From Natronococcus sp. A-GB1 (lineage in GTDB: Archaea > Halobacteriota > Halobacteria > Halobacteriales > Natrialbaceae): a stretch of 64,000 nucleotides of DNA. A program made the translations under genes and the position numbers. The DNA lies in the NCBI RefSeq assembly GCF_029688845.1, contig NZ_JARUKW010000006.1, positions 158,255 to 222,254 of the forward strand. Direction: 5' to 3'. The notes beneath the pieces are model-generated. The model searched no databases. It saw only the letters and a list, made by a program, of their open reading frames with translations, and had not been told where the DNA came from. Of the stretch, positions 7,988 to 17,257 are shown piece after piece; positions within the stretch are counted from its first letter, which is position 1; each line of letters starts with the position of its first letter.

Positions 7988-8467
7988 TCAGTGTTCGATC
8001 AGGGACGCGATCCCCTCGCGGACGATCGTTCCGCAGTACGAACACCGGACGCCGTCGTCGACGACCTCGAACCGCGAGTCGACGGGCTCGTCGCCGGTCG
8101 AGATACAGCCGTCGTTCGGACAGGAGAGGACGCCCACGACGACCTCGGGGCGCTCGACCCGATGTTTCTCGACGACGTCGTACTCCCGGACGATGTTGAT
8201 CGTCGCGTCGGGCGCGATCAGCGAGAGCACGTCTACCTCGTCCTGGCTCAGCTCCCGCCCCTCGACCTTAACGATGTCCTTGCGCGCGAGCCGATCGGAG
8301 GGGACGTTCATCCCGACCGAGATCTCCTCGCCCTGGCTGCCGTCGATGCCGAGGATCGCGAGGACGTTCAGCGCCTGTCCCCCGTTGATGTGGTCGATGA
8401 CGGTTCCGTTGTGAATCTTGCTGACTCGCAGTTCGTGCTCGCTGCGGTCGTCGCCCTCGTCACTCAT
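7988..8467 (-). CDS. pyrI: Aspartate carbamoyltransferase regulatory chain
   Basis: 159 aa. PyrI binds nucleotide effectors and pairs with PyrB to form the allosteric ATCase holoenzyme of pyrimidine synthesis. The N-terminal allosteric domain starts [19 protein letters not shown], and the C-terminal zinc domain holds the four cysteines in CPNDGC and CSYC. The start at 8467 overlaps the end of pyrB by 8 bases, so the two are translated as an operon. Length is standard. Confidence 0.96.
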   Translation of the reverse strand: MSDEGDDRSEHELRVSKIHNGTVIDHINGGQALNVLAILGIDGSQGEEISVGMNVPSDRLARKDIVKVEGRELSQDEVDVLSLIAPDATINIVREYDVVEKHRVERPEVVVGVLSCPNDGCISTGDEPVDSRFEVVDDGVRCSYCGTIVREGIASLIEH

Positions 8468-9398
8468 CGCTGCCACCTCCGTCCTCGCTCAACAGGAGAT
8501 CGAGCAGCGCCATCCGAACCGGGACCCCGTTGTGGGCCTGCTCGAAGTAGGCCGCGTACTCCGTGTCGTCGACCTCGGGCGCGATCTCGTCGACCCGCGG
8601 CAGCGGGTGCATCACCGTCAGGTCGTCGCTCGCGGCCTCGAGCGTCTCCCTGTCGATCTGATACTCGCCCGCAACCTTCCGGTACTCCGATTCGTCGGGG
8701 AACCGCTCGCGTTGGATCCGGGTCACGTAGAGGACGTCCAGATCGCCGAGCACCGCCTCGAGGCGCTGGTGTTCGCGGATTCCCGTCCGACCGCCCTGTT
8801 GCTGGTGGAGGTCGTAGACGACCTCTCGGGGGAGCTGCAGGCTCTCCGGACTGATAAAGTGCTGGCGGGTGTCGAAGTTCGACAGCGCGTAGGCAAGCGA
8901 GTGGACGGTTCGACCGTACTTCAGATCCCCCATAATCCCGATCGTGAGGTCGTCGAGCCCGGCGTTCTCCCGAATCGTGTACAGATCGAGCAGGGTCTGT
9001 GTCGGGTGCTGTCCGGCCCCGTCGCCGGCGTTCAGCAGCGGAACGTCGACGAACTCGCTGGCCATCGTCGCGGCGCCCTCCTTGGGGTGGCGCAGGACGA
9101 GCGCGTCTGTGTAGCCTTCGATCACCCGAACGGTGTCGGCGAGGGTTTCGCCCTTCGTGACGCTCGAGGACTCGACCGAACCCATGTCGACGACGTCCCC
9201 GCCCAGACGTTTCATCGCCGTCTCGAAGCTCAGCTTCGTTCGCGTGCTCGGCTCGAAAAAGAGCAGGCCGAGCAACGCCCCGGCGTGGCGATCTGCGACG
9301 GCCGACGGATCGGCGGCGATCTCGGCCGCTCGGTCGAGAACGGTCTCGACGTCCGCCCGCGAGAGGTGTTTGCTCGTGATCACGTGGTCGTGGCGCAT
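8460..9398 (-). CDS. pyrB: Aspartate carbamoyltransferase catalytic chain
   Basis: 312 aa. Condenses carbamoyl phosphate with aspartate, the first committed step of UMP synthesis. The carbamoyl-phosphate motif [13 protein letters not shown] is at about 50-62, the second conserved region HPKEGA follows near 105, and HPTQTLLDL occurs near 133. [10 protein letters not shown] near 263 is the aspartate-binding loop. First gene of a pyrB-pyrI operon with an 8-base overlap. Complete and normal. Confidence 0.97.
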   Translation of the reverse strand: MRHDHVITSKHLSRADVETVLDRAAEIAADPSAVADRHAGALLGLLFFEPSTRTKLSFETAMKRLGGDVVDMGSVESSSVTKGETLADTVRVIEGYTDALVLRHPKEGAATMASEFVDVPLLNAGDGAGQHPTQTLLDLYTIRENAGLDDLTIGIMGDLKYGRTVHSLAYALSNFDTRQHFISPESLQLPREVVYDLHQQQGGRTGIREHQRLEAVLGDLDVLYVTRIQRERFPDESEYRKVAGEYQIDRETLEAASDDLTVMHPLPRVDEIAPEVDDTEYAAYFEQAHNGVPVRMALLDLLLSEDGGGSDE

Positions 9399-9506
9399 CT
9401 CGTTGGATACGGGGCCTGCAACCCCCTTGAATCTCCCTGTTCGCCGAAGGTGGGTTCGTCAGCGGATAAAGAGTTATGCCGTGGCTGTGACAACGTCGCC
9501 GATCGT

Positions 9507-10127
9507 ATGGTCGATCGGCTTCGGACCGGAATCGACGCGCTGGATCGCAGACTCGAGGGCGGCCTTCCGAGGGGAGCGCTCGTCGCCTACACCGCCGAGC
9601 CGGCCAGCCAGTCCGAACGCCTGCTGTACGAACTGATGGCCGCGTGCGAGACACGGTACCTCTCCACCGAACGGTCGATCCGGGCCGTCCGGTCGTCGCT
9701 CGAGGCCGCCCCCGCAACGGTCTCCGAGACGCAGGTCGAGCGGCTCTCGGCCAAACGACTCGAGGACGCGACCCGAACCGTCGCCGACCTGTCCGAGGAG
9801 CGGCTCCTGATCGTCGACACGGCCGATCGTCTCGAGCGATCCGATCCGGACGACTACGTCGCCTTCCTGAACGAACTGAAGGAGACGCTGCTCGAGATTG
9901 ACGGGGTCGCGGTTCTGCACTGCTTGCGCGGCACGGAACCCAGCAATCGAATCCGAACCCTCCACGCTGCCGACGCGGTCTTCGAGCTCCATACCGACCG
10001 CGTAGGGGGTCGTCTCGAGACCACTCTCGCGATACCGAAGTTTCGCTACGACGGCCAGCCCGTCGAGGCGATCACGCTCGAGTTGACCGACGGAGTCGCA
10101 ATCGACACCAGCCGGGACATCGCCTGA
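9507..10127 (+). CDS. RecA/RAD55-like ATPase-fold protein with degenerate P-loop
   Basis: 206 aa. The beginning (VDRLRTGIDALDRRLEGGLP followed by RGALVAYTAEPASQSERLLY) aligns with the start of RecA/KaiC-like ATPases, where GGLPRG precedes the P-loop, but the GxxxxGK(T/S) loop is replaced by AEPASQSER. A Walker B-like strand EERLLIVDTADRL is present near 105. Many haloarchaea carry such RAD55-family proteins as presumed signalling or regulatory proteins. Loss of the P-loop suggests it no longer hydrolyses ATP. It is divergent from pyrB with 108 bases between starts. Confidence 0.7.
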   Translation: MVDRLRTGIDALDRRLEGGLPRGALVAYTAEPASQSERLLYELMAACETRYLSTERSIRAVRSSLEAAPATVSETQVERLSAKRLEDATRTVADLSEERLLIVDTADRLERSDPDDYVAFLNELKETLLEIDGVAVLHCLRGTEPSNRIRTLHAADAVFELHTDRVGGRLETTLAIPKFRYDGQPVEAITLELTDGVAIDTSRDIA

Positions 10128-10331
10128 TCACCGTCGACGCCCACTCGCTCGCTCTCGAACCGGGGCCGTCACCGCTCTCGGTCGCGGCTCGCGGTCCTCG
10201 CCGAAAAACAGCGCGATCGGTGCGAGGCCGGACCAGTCGGTCCGGGAAACGGTCACGCGTGTACGGTTGTTCAACGAACGAACGTACCTGGAAACGTGGA
10301 TTTATGACCCCTCTCGTACAGGCACGGTAAC

Positions 10332-11432
10332 ATGGACCGAAGGGTGGTGACTCGACGCGCCACACTCGCGGCGATCGGGGGAACTGCGATCGGACTGACA
10401 GCCGGCTGTCTCGGCGGAACCGACGACGAGGACGTCCTCGGGGACCCGGAGTATGTGGAGGGACGTTCGGACCCCGGCGGGGTATCGATGGAGGACCTAC
10501 CCGACCTGAGCGGCGAGCTGACGGTGTACTCCGGCCGGAGCGAGCCCAGAATCGGCGAACTGATGGAGTACATCGAGTCGGAGTACGACGACTTCTCGCT
10601 CGAGGTGCGCTACGACGATACCGCCGACCTCGTCGGTGCGATCGAGGCCGAGGCCGAGACGCCGGCGGACGTCTTCTACGGGAGCGAGAGCCAGTCGATG
10701 ACCGACCTCAAGAACGACGGGTACACGGTCGAACTCTCCGACGACGTCCTCGATCGCGTCGGCGACGGCTCCCGCGATTCCGACGGTCACTGGATCGGGT
10801 TCACGAGGCGGTATCGTGCGATTGCGTACAACACAGAGGCGTACGACGCCGACGACCTCCCGGACGATATCTTCGCCTACGCCGAGGACGACCGGTTCGC
10901 CGGCGACGTCATGTGGGCTCCCGATCAGGGATCGACCCAGGCGTTCCTGACGGCGATGATCGTCATCCACGGCGAGGACGAGACCCGGGAGTGGGTCGAG
11001 ACGCTGACCGAGGGCCAAGACGCCGAGATCTCCCCGGGCGGGGACAGCGGGCTGGCGCAGGCGGTCACCGACGGCGAGGTTAGCGTCGGGCTGACAAACC
11101 ACTACACGCTTGCCGACAGCCCCGGCGACGCTTACGACATCACGTTCACGAGCGGCGACGCCGGCGCGATGTACAACGTCACCGGCGGGGCCGTCATGGC
11201 CGACAGCGACGACCAGTCGACCGCGGAGTCGTTCGTCGAACACCTCGTCTCGGCGGAGGCCCAGGAGTACTTCGCGACGACGACCTGGGAGTATCCGACG
11301 ATCGACGGCGTCGAGCCGATCGAGGAGGTGCCGGGGACCGACGAGTTCGAACCCCCGGAGTTCGACCTCAACGAGCTGGCCGACCCCGAACCGGCCCAGG
11401 AGATCCTGCGGGACGTGGGCGTGCCGTTCTGA
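10332..11432 (+). CDS. ABC transporter substrate-binding lipoprotein, iron(III)-type
   Basis: 366 aa. The N-terminus has twin arginines (VVTRRATLAAIGG) and a lipobox LTAGC ending near residue 28, so it is probably a Tat-exported lipoprotein anchored by Cys. The mature part starts with an acidic linker, then ELTVYSGRSEPRIGELM, the typical beginning of FbpA/AfuA-type ferric-ion binding proteins. Later segments include GFTRRYRAIAYNTEAY and WAPDQGSTQAFLTAM. It lies 15 bases upstream of the permease-ATPase gene, forming a compact import operon. Iron is the best guess for substrate; thiamine or another ligand cannot be excluded. Confidence 0.85.
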   Translation: MDRRVVTRRATLAAIGGTAIGLTAGCLGGTDDEDVLGDPEYVEGRSDPGGVSMEDLPDLSGELTVYSGRSEPRIGELMEYIESEYDDFSLEVRYDDTADLVGAIEAEAETPADVFYGSESQSMTDLKNDGYTVELSDDVLDRVGDGSRDSDGHWIGFTRRYRAIAYNTEAYDADDLPDDIFAYAEDDRFAGDVMWAPDQGSTQAFLTAMIVIHGEDETREWVETLTEGQDAEISPGGDSGLAQAVTDGEVSVGLTNHYTLADSPGDAYDITFTSGDAGAMYNVTGGAVMADSDDQSTAESFVEHLVSAEAQEYFATTTWEYPTIDGVEPIEEVPGTDEFEPPEFDLNELADPEPAQEILRDVGVPF

Positions 11433-11447
11433 GCACTGTCGCTTCCC

Positions 11448-14324
11448 ATGTCCTCGCTTTCCCCCTTCGAGACCGTCGATGACTACCCGGACGAAGAGCA
11501 CCGACGACACGAGGACGACCCCGACGAGGACGACGACAAGCGGACGCCGGTCGGGCTCACGCTTCTGGCCGGCGCGGTCGCCGCGACGGTCGTGGTCCCG
11601 GTGGTCTGGATCGGCGTCGTCGCCCTGAGCGTCGACCTCGATCGGGCGGCCTCCATCGTCCTTCGGCGAGGGATGCTCGACGTGTTGCTCAACACGGTCG
11701 TCCTGATCGTCGCGGTGACGACGCTGTCGGTGCTGATCGCGGTGCCGCTCGCCTTTCTCACCGTTCTCACCGACCTGCCGTTCAAGCGGTTCTGGATCGT
11801 CGCGCTCTCCCTGCCGCTCGTGGTTCCCAGCTTCGTCTCCGCGTTCTCGTTCGTCTCCGTCTGGGGACCTCAAGGCCGGCTGCAGTCGGTTCTCGCGCCC
11901 TTCGGCGTCGAATCCCTCCCCGAAATATACGGCATGCCGGGGACCGTGTTCGTCCTCACGCTGTACAACTACCCGTTCGTCTACCTCACGACGATCGCGG
12001 GGCTCCGGGCGCTCGACAAGACCTACGTCGACGCCGCCCGGAGCCTCGAGACCGGGATCCGGGGCGTGTTCGTCCGAATCGTCCTCCCGATGGTGAAACC
12101 GGCTATCGCGGCCGGTGCGTTGCTCACCGCCCTCGAGACCGCCGGCGACTTCGGCGTTCCGGCGATCCTCCGGCTCAGCGTGTTCACCCGGCAGATCTAC
12201 CTCGAGTACAACGCGCTCGCTCACGACTACGCGGCGATGCTCTCCCTACATCTCGTGGCCATCACGCTCGTGATCCTCCTCGTCGAGTCCCAGGTCCGCA
12301 GCCACGAGCGGATCCACGGCAGCGCCCGCGGGAACTCGGGGCCGTACACGATCCGGCTCGGCCGCTGGCGCTGGCCCGCGCTGATCGTCCCCGCCGTGAT
12401 CGTCGCGCTCGCGATTCTCGTTCCGGTCGGGTTTCTGTTCTCCTGGCTGGTCACCGGGCCCGACGCCTACGCCGGCAGCTTCGGGTTCGAGCCGGGGTAC
12501 GCGATCAACTCCGTCTACGTCTCCGCGCTGGCCGCGGCCGTCGCCGCCTGCCTCGCGCTCCCGGTGGCGTACCTCGCCGCGCGACACCCCGCCCCGCTCT
12601 CGGGGACCCTCGAGCGGGCGACCTACGTCGGCTTCGCCGTCCCCGGGGTCGTCATCGGGCTCAGCCTCGTTTACTTCGCCACCCGCTATCTCCCCTCGGT
12701 TTACCAGACGGTGCCGCTCGTGGTCTTCGCCTACGTCGTGCTCTACCTGCCACTGGCCGTCGGCTCGACCCGGGCGGCGATCCTCTACGTCAACCCGCAG
12801 TTCGTCGAGGCCGCCCGATCGCTTGGCAACACGCCGTTCCAGGCGTTTCGCCGAATCACGCTCCCGCTCGTGTTTCCCGGGGTGATCGCCGGCGCGGCGC
12901 TGGTCTTCCTCCACGGGATGAAGGAGCTGCCCGCAACGCTGTTGCTCCGGCCGATCGGGTTCGACACGCTCGCGACGTTCATCTGGGCCGCGGAGCGAAA
13001 CGCCTACTACGGCTACGCCGCCGTGCCGGCGCTGGTGCTCGTCTTCATCTCCGGGCTCTCGATCCTCGGTGTGGTCTCCCGGGAGTACCCCGACACGCTG
13101 GCGGCCCTCCGCAAGTGGCGCCGGAACCGCGGTGACGCCACGAACGTCGGGGAAGAACCGTTTTCCGGCCCGGACAGAACGGGTGACCGGGCCGTGATGG
13201 ACGGCGGGACGACCGTCGACGCCGCGAGAACCGGCTCGAGCGCGGGCAGTGCGGACGATGAAGACGCCTCCGGGGAACGGGAGGTCGTCCTCGAGCTCGA
13301 GGGCGTTCGCAAGCGCTACGACGGCCGCCCCGCGGTCGACGGGATCTCGCTGTCGGTGCGCCGCGGCGAAATCCTCACCCTCCTCGGGCCGTCGGGCTGC
13401 GGGAAGACGACGACCCTGCGGCTGATCGACGGACTCGAGCGCCCCGGCGGCGGGACGATCCGAATCGACGGGGAGACGGTCGCGGACGAAGAGACCTACC
13501 GCCCCGCCGAGGAGCGCGACGTCGGTATCGTCTTCCAGGAGTTCGCGCTCTTTCCTCACAAGACGATCGCGGAGAACGTCGCCTTCGGACTCGAGGATGC
13601 CGGCAACGAGGAGCGGGCCGACACGGTCGCGGAGCTGCTCGAGCTGGTCGGCCTCTCGGCGTACCGCGACAGCTACCCCGACGAGCTCTCGGGCGGGCAG
13701 AAACAGCGGGTCGCGCTGGCCCGGTCGCTCGCGCCCCGCCCCGAGGTGTTGCTGCTCGACGAGCCGCTGTCGAACCTCGACGCCGGGCTCCGTGCCCGGA
13801 TGCGAAACAGCGTTCAGCGAATCCTCGAGGAGGTCGACGTCACCGCGGTCTGGGTCACGCACAACCAGGAGGAGGCGCTCTCGGTCGGCGACCGGACGGC
13901 CGTGATGAACGCCGGGCGGATCGAACAGCTCGCGTCACCCCGAGCGCTGTACATGGAGCCTGACTCGCGGATGGTCGCCGACTTCCTCGGTCGGGGCGAC
14001 TACCTCTCCGGGCGTCTCGCGGACGGGGTCGTCGAGACACCCCTCGGCGCGTTCGACGCCGACCGCATCTCCCTGCCCGAGACCGAACGGGCACTCGAGG
14101 TCCTCGTCCGCCCCGACGACGTCGCGATAACGCCGTCGTCGACCGGCGACGGACGGGTCGTCGGCCGCCAGTTCAACGGGGAGACGGTCCGCTACCGGAT
14201 CGAGCTCGAGGGCGGCGAACGGGTCTCGAGTCGCCAGTCTCACGACGACTGGTACGACGTGGGAACGTCGGTCGACGTCTCGGTGACGGCGACTCACGCG
14301 CTGCCGGCGTTCCCCCGGGAGTAG
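11448..14324 (+). CDS. ABC transporter permease fused to its ATPase (FbpB-FbpC type)
   Basis: 958 aa. Residues 30-560 form a double-length permease with about twelve membrane segments and two EAA loops (DAARSLETGIRGVFVRI and EAARSLGNTPFQAFRRITLP). A polar linker of about 60 residues follows. Residues 605-958 are a nucleotide-binding domain with Walker A GPSGCGKTT (Lys653), Q loop VFQEFALFPHKT, signature LSGGQKQRVALARSL, Walker B VLLLDEPLSNLD and the switch His in VTHNQEE, then a TOBE region (VLVRPDDVAI). These two parts are normally separate genes. No stop lies between them, although an in-frame ATG at 13197 could give an additional ATPase-only product. Partner of the binding protein just upstream. 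Confidence 0.93.
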   Translation: MSSLSPFETVDDYPDEEHRRHEDDPDEDDDKRTPVGLTLLAGAVAATVVVPVVWIGVVALSVDLDRAASIVLRRGMLDVLLNTVVLIVAVTTLSVLIAVPLAFLTVLTDLPFKRFWIVALSLPLVVPSFVSAFSFVSVWGPQGRLQSVLAPFGVESLPEIYGMPGTVFVLTLYNYPFVYLTTIAGLRALDKTYVDAARSLETGIRGVFVRIVLPMVKPAIAAGALLTALETAGDFGVPAILRLSVFTRQIYLEYNALAHDYAAMLSLHLVAITLVILLVESQVRSHERIHGSARGNSGPYTIRLGRWRWPALIVPAVIVALAILVPVGFLFSWLVTGPDAYAGSFGFEPGYAINSVYVSALAAAVAACLALPVAYLAARHPAPLSGTLERATYVGFAVPGVVIGLSLVYFATRYLPSVYQTVPLVVFAYVVLYLPLAVGSTRAAILYVNPQFVEAARSLGNTPFQAFRRITLPLVFPGVIAGAALVFLHGMKELPATLLLRPIGFDTLATFIWAAERNAYYGYAAVPALVLVFISGLSILGVVSREYPDTLAALRKWRRNRGDATNVGEEPFSGPDRTGDRAVMDGGTTVDAARTGSSAGSADDEDASGEREVVLELEGVRKRYDGRPAVDGISLSVRRGEILTLLGPSGCGKTTTLRLIDGLERPGGGTIRIDGETVADEETYRPAEERDVGIVFQEFALFPHKTIAENVAFGLEDAGNEERADTVAELLELVGLSAYRDSYPDELSGGQKQRVALARSLAPRPEVLLLDEPLSNLDAGLRARMRNSVQRILEEVDVTAVWVTHNQEEALSVGDRTAVMNAGRIEQLASPRALYMEPDSRMVADFLGRGDYLSGRLADGVVETPLGAFDADRISLPETERALEVLVRPDDVAITPSSTGDGRVVGRQFNGETVRYRIELEGGERVSSRQSHDDWYDVGTSVDVSVTATHALPAFPRE

Positions 14325-14469
14325 CCGTAGTACCAGACCATTCGATCGAAGAACCGGCGATCGTATCAGTAGTTAGTAATGCGGCTTGTTTATCCGTCTG
14401 GTTTGTGAGTCTGAACCGGTCGAAGTATTACGTCAATGCCCCCTCTTTCAGCAAGTGAACTACCCCTGC

Positions 14470-14703
14470 CTACTCACTCACGGCTTTCGCCGTTCGTTCC
14501 TTGAGGCAGGGGCAGGGGCTTCCTGTTTCAACGACGCGACTTGCAGACACGGTAAGTGTATCCACAGCGGTCGCAGTCTCCGCAGGCGTGTCTTCGGAGT
14601 GAACCACTCCTAGCCGATTCCAACCACGTTTTTCGACGTTGAACGCAGCGTTCCAGTCACGGTCTATTTCGAATCCACACGATGGACACGAATTTTGAGG
14701 AAG
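14470..14703 (-). pseudogene. C-terminal remnant of an IS1341-type tnpB
   Basis: Reading the minus strand from about 14703 gives PQNSCPSCGFEIDRDWNAAF, the second half of the TnpB zinc finger and final RuvC Asp region, then a tail with HSEDTPAETATAVD and ETGSPCPCLKERT ending at a stop at 14470. The tail matches those of haloarchaeal IS1341 transposases. Nothing recognisable as the upstream 350 residues is present, so this is a decayed end. It is a different TnpB subtype from the intact copy at 3801-5078. The surrounding 14325-14923 holds no other gene. Confidence 0.7.
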
Positions 14704-14923
14704 TCGTGCTGAATACAGCGCGCGAATGTGGCACGGTCGACCGGTTCCTCGCTCCCCTCGTTGCGGGACTGCGCTCTCCCTGCGTTCACGGACCGAGGGA
14801 AGATCAATGCGGAGGTCGAACGTTCAGTACAGGCGAACGATCGGCTGATGACCATGACTCGCCTACGGCGGTTACAACTCGTGGGCGAAATCTCTTGTCC
14901 CCGCAAGCTAAGGCATAGACAGT

Positions 14924-15340
14924 ATGGACGCCAGTTATTTTCTCGTCCGCCTGAAACGACCGTTGCTCTACGTGATGGCCTCGATTTATATCATCGCCGG
15001 AGTAATCCATTTCATCATCCCGGAAGCGTTCGCACAGATTGTCCCCCCAATGCTTCCCTATCCGCTTGCGATTGCGTATCTCTCGGGCGTCGCCGAGATC
15101 GCCCTTGGCGTCGGGTTGTTGTTCTCACAGACGCGAAAACTCGCTGCCTGGGGAATTATTGCCCTTCTGATTGCCATCTTCCCGGCAAACATCTATATGG
15201 CCGTCAGTGACGTGACGGTGACGGGTGTGTTTGGTCGGACGCTCGACCCATCTCCAGCCGTCCAATGGGGTCGGCTTCCGCTGCAAGGCGTCCTCATTCT
15301 GTGGTCGTGGTGGTACACGCGCCCGATGCCTGAGAAGTAA
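14924..15340 (+). CDS. DoxX-family small membrane protein
   Basis: 138 aa with four predicted membrane segments (about 12-32, 45-65, 72-90 and 105-130). The pattern IAGVIHFIIPEAFAQIVPPMLP in the first helix-loop and SGVAEIALGVGLLF in the second is typical of the DoxX/DoxD-like family. Those proteins are quinone- or redox-associated in a few cases but mostly of unknown role. It follows the tnpB remnant by about 220 bases. Slightly lower G+C than neighbours suggests it may be a later arrival. Confidence 0.72.
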   Translation: MDASYFLVRLKRPLLYVMASIYIIAGVIHFIIPEAFAQIVPPMLPYPLAIAYLSGVAEIALGVGLLFSQTRKLAAWGIIALLIAIFPANIYMAVSDVTVTGVFGRTLDPSPAVQWGRLPLQGVLILWSWWYTRPMPEK

Positions 15341-15383
15341 AAGCAACTGTTACGTATAGGCGGAGTATGTAGCGGGGCCTCTC

Positions 15384-15602
15384 TCACCGTTCTTGTAGAC
15401 CTTCCATGAACAGATAATAAATCCAATAGGCTGCGACTCCGGCAACTACTATTCCAACGATGCCAAATAATAGATGTCCTCCGGTGAGGGCTTCCATGAC
15501 CCCAGCAAGCCCTACAATCCCGGCTATTGCGAGTAATGCACCAAGTATTGAGCGATGGATTGAAGCAATGAACTTCCCGCCATCGGATTTGTTCTGGCTC
15601 AT
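15384..15602 (-). CDS. 72-residue two-helix membrane protein
   Basis: Starts MSQNKSDGGKFIASIHRSIL and has two hydrophobic segments (about 19-38 and 42-64) joined by a short Gly-rich turn, ending YYLFMEGLQER. The start at 15602 is preferred because codons upstream are not coding-like. Base composition is lower in G+C than the window average. No family recognised. Convergent with the DoxX gene. Confidence 0.6.
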   Translation of the reverse strand: MSQNKSDGGKFIASIHRSILGALLAIAGIVGLAGVMEALTGGHLLFGIVGIVVAGVAAYWIYYLFMEGLQER

Positions 15603-15689
15603 ATGTAACAGTTCTAACCCTATCATCAATAAGTTTCCCCGTTCAGTATACTTGCGTATGGACCATCTGGCAATGAGTCTGCAGCCCTG

Positions 15690-15940
15690 ACTGACCACCG
15701 CTGGGTGGGACTGAAAGGGGCTGGCCGGCTCGGGGAGCGAGGCGACGCAAGCACCGACCGACCGGAGCGAGGGAGGCGCGCAGCGAGCCGCAGCCCTCGA
15801 GCCGGCCAGGGGCTTTCGCGGTAATACCGACGAGGAGGAGGTCTGCTCGCACGAACACAGGGGATTGCCACGCCCTCCCCAGCCGACTCGCTCGCTGCGC
15901 TCGCTCGTCCACTGGCAGAGCAAGCTCTGCCAAGCCATTC
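15690..15940. ncRNA. Structured G+C-rich non-coding segment, possible RNA or repeat
   Basis: The 600-base gap between 15602 and 16204 has no convincing gene. It contains CTGGCCGGCTCG (15721-15732) and its exact reverse complement at 15798-15809, a 12-bp stem closing a 65-base loop. A second hairpin TGGCAGAGC-AA-GCTCTGCCA follows at 15913-15932. The strand of any transcript cannot be told. It reads like a dispersed haloarchaeal intergenic element rather than decayed coding sequence. Confidence 0.3.
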
Positions 15941-16203
15941 GCTCGTGTTACTCGCGAAGACCTCGCACAGTGTCGTCGACCGTCCTCTCTAGCGTTCGGC
16001 CGGCTGACAGCGCGCGCCACCGCAGGAAGAACGGTCAAACCGAACTGATACATGACCCGCTTATACGTAACACGAGTTTCACTCCTCACTCTGGATAACG
16101 AAATCGTGTTCCTGTCTACTGGCTGTGACGGCTCGAGTCGCCCGAACCGAACGAACAGCGATGCGTCTGGACAGGGTTTACGAAAACCGCAAAAGCGGAG
16201 CCG

Positions 16204-17169
16204 TTACTCCTCGGCGCCTTCGAGCTCCTCGACGATCTCGTCGGCGTCGACGTCGGCCTCCTCGAGGGCCTCTTCGATGTCGGCCTCGGCGCCAGCGCCG
16301 CCGCCCATGCCGCCCATCATGCCGGGCATACCCATACCGCCCATGCCGTCGATAACCTCCTGGACGATGACGCGGTCGACGCCCAGCTTGTCGATGACGT
16401 CCTGGCCGATCTGCTGTTTGCCCATCATCCACTGCTGGTTCATCGTCATCTGGGGCGTGGCCTCGAGGTAGAGCGTCTCCTTCTCGACGACCTCGGTTTC
16501 GAACTCGGGCTCGCTGTCCTCGTCCTCGTCCTCGTCGGACTCGACGGGGACCTCCTCTTCGACCTCGTCGGTCTCGATCCAGAGGTCGGGCTCCATCCCG
16601 AGGTACATCTCGAACAGGCCGGCGGCCTGCTGTTCGATGTCGTCGACCTCCTCGACGACCTCGTACTCGTACTCGACGTCCTCACCCGCGAGCGGGTGGT
16701 TGAAGTCGACGCGGGCGCGGCCGCCGACGATCGTGCTGATGTAGCCCTGCTTGCCGTCGATCTGGACGTTCGCGCCGGGGTAGCGGTCGTCCTCGTCGAT
16801 CTTCTCGGCGCTGACGGTCTGGACGTCGTCCGGATCGTACTCGCCGAAGGCGTCCTCGGCGGAGATCGTGACGGAGCCGGAGTCGCCGACCTCGCCGCCG
16901 ATGATGGCGTCTTCGACCTCGTCAAAGATGTGGCCCTCGCCGAGGACGAGCGTCCGCGGCTCGAACTCCTCGGCCTGGTCGGCGACGCCCTCCTCCTCGG
17001 CGACCTCGGGGTCGGTCGTGTCGACCAGCTGGTCGTCCTCGGTGGTGTAGGCGGTGTAGGCGAGCGTTACGAAGTCGCCGGCCTGAAGCCCCTCGGCTTC
17101 GTTGGCGTCTTCGTTCTCGTCGACGTCATCGGCCTGCGCTTCGGCTTCGGCTTCCTCTTCCTCGGTCAT
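16204..17169 (-). CDS. FKBP-type peptidyl-prolyl isomerase, SlyD-like
   Basis: 321 aa. After an acidic N-terminal stretch the FKBP fold begins GDFVTLAYTAYTTED, with the inserted-flap architecture of archaeal and SlyD-like isomerases (GEGHIFDEVEDAIIGGEVGD, VSAEDAFGEYD, then RVDFNHPLAGEDVEYEYEV). The C-terminal third is an additional acidic region, then a Met/Gly-rich stretch (GMGGMGMPGMMGGMGGG) and an acidic helix. This is longer than typical archaeal FKBPs and looks like a chaperone-associated tail. Cytoplasmic prolyl isomerase and probable folding helper. Confidence 0.9.
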   Translation of the reverse strand: MTEEEEAEAEAQADDVDENEDANEAEGLQAGDFVTLAYTAYTTEDDQLVDTTDPEVAEEEGVADQAEEFEPRTLVLGEGHIFDEVEDAIIGGEVGDSGSVTISAEDAFGEYDPDDVQTVSAEKIDEDDRYPGANVQIDGKQGYISTIVGGRARVDFNHPLAGEDVEYEYEVVEEVDDIEQQAAGLFEMYLGMEPDLWIETDEVEEEVPVESDEDEDEDSEPEFETEVVEKETLYLEATPQMTMNQQWMMGKQQIGQDVIDKLGVDRVIVQEVIDGMGGMGMPGMMGGMGGGAGAEADIEEALEEADVDADEIVEELEGAEE

Positions 17170-17257
17170 ACGTTGTACGTCCGCCCGTCCACATTTAAGT
17201 ACGACGTTTTCTCCCGAGAGCGACCGATACTTAGGATCCGTTCGCCTTTTCGGACGT

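Noticed and set aside
10497..13862. Long open frames on the minus strand opposite the iron ABC transporter genes
   Set aside because: They are antisense shadows typical of G+C-rich haloarchaeal DNA. Their products are Arg/Gly/Asp-rich without family motifs, whereas the plus-strand genes have full conserved motifs.
15603..15938. Longer N-terminal extension of the small membrane protein at 15384-15602
   Set aside because: The added sequence crosses the structured non-coding element and is not coding-like in codon use.
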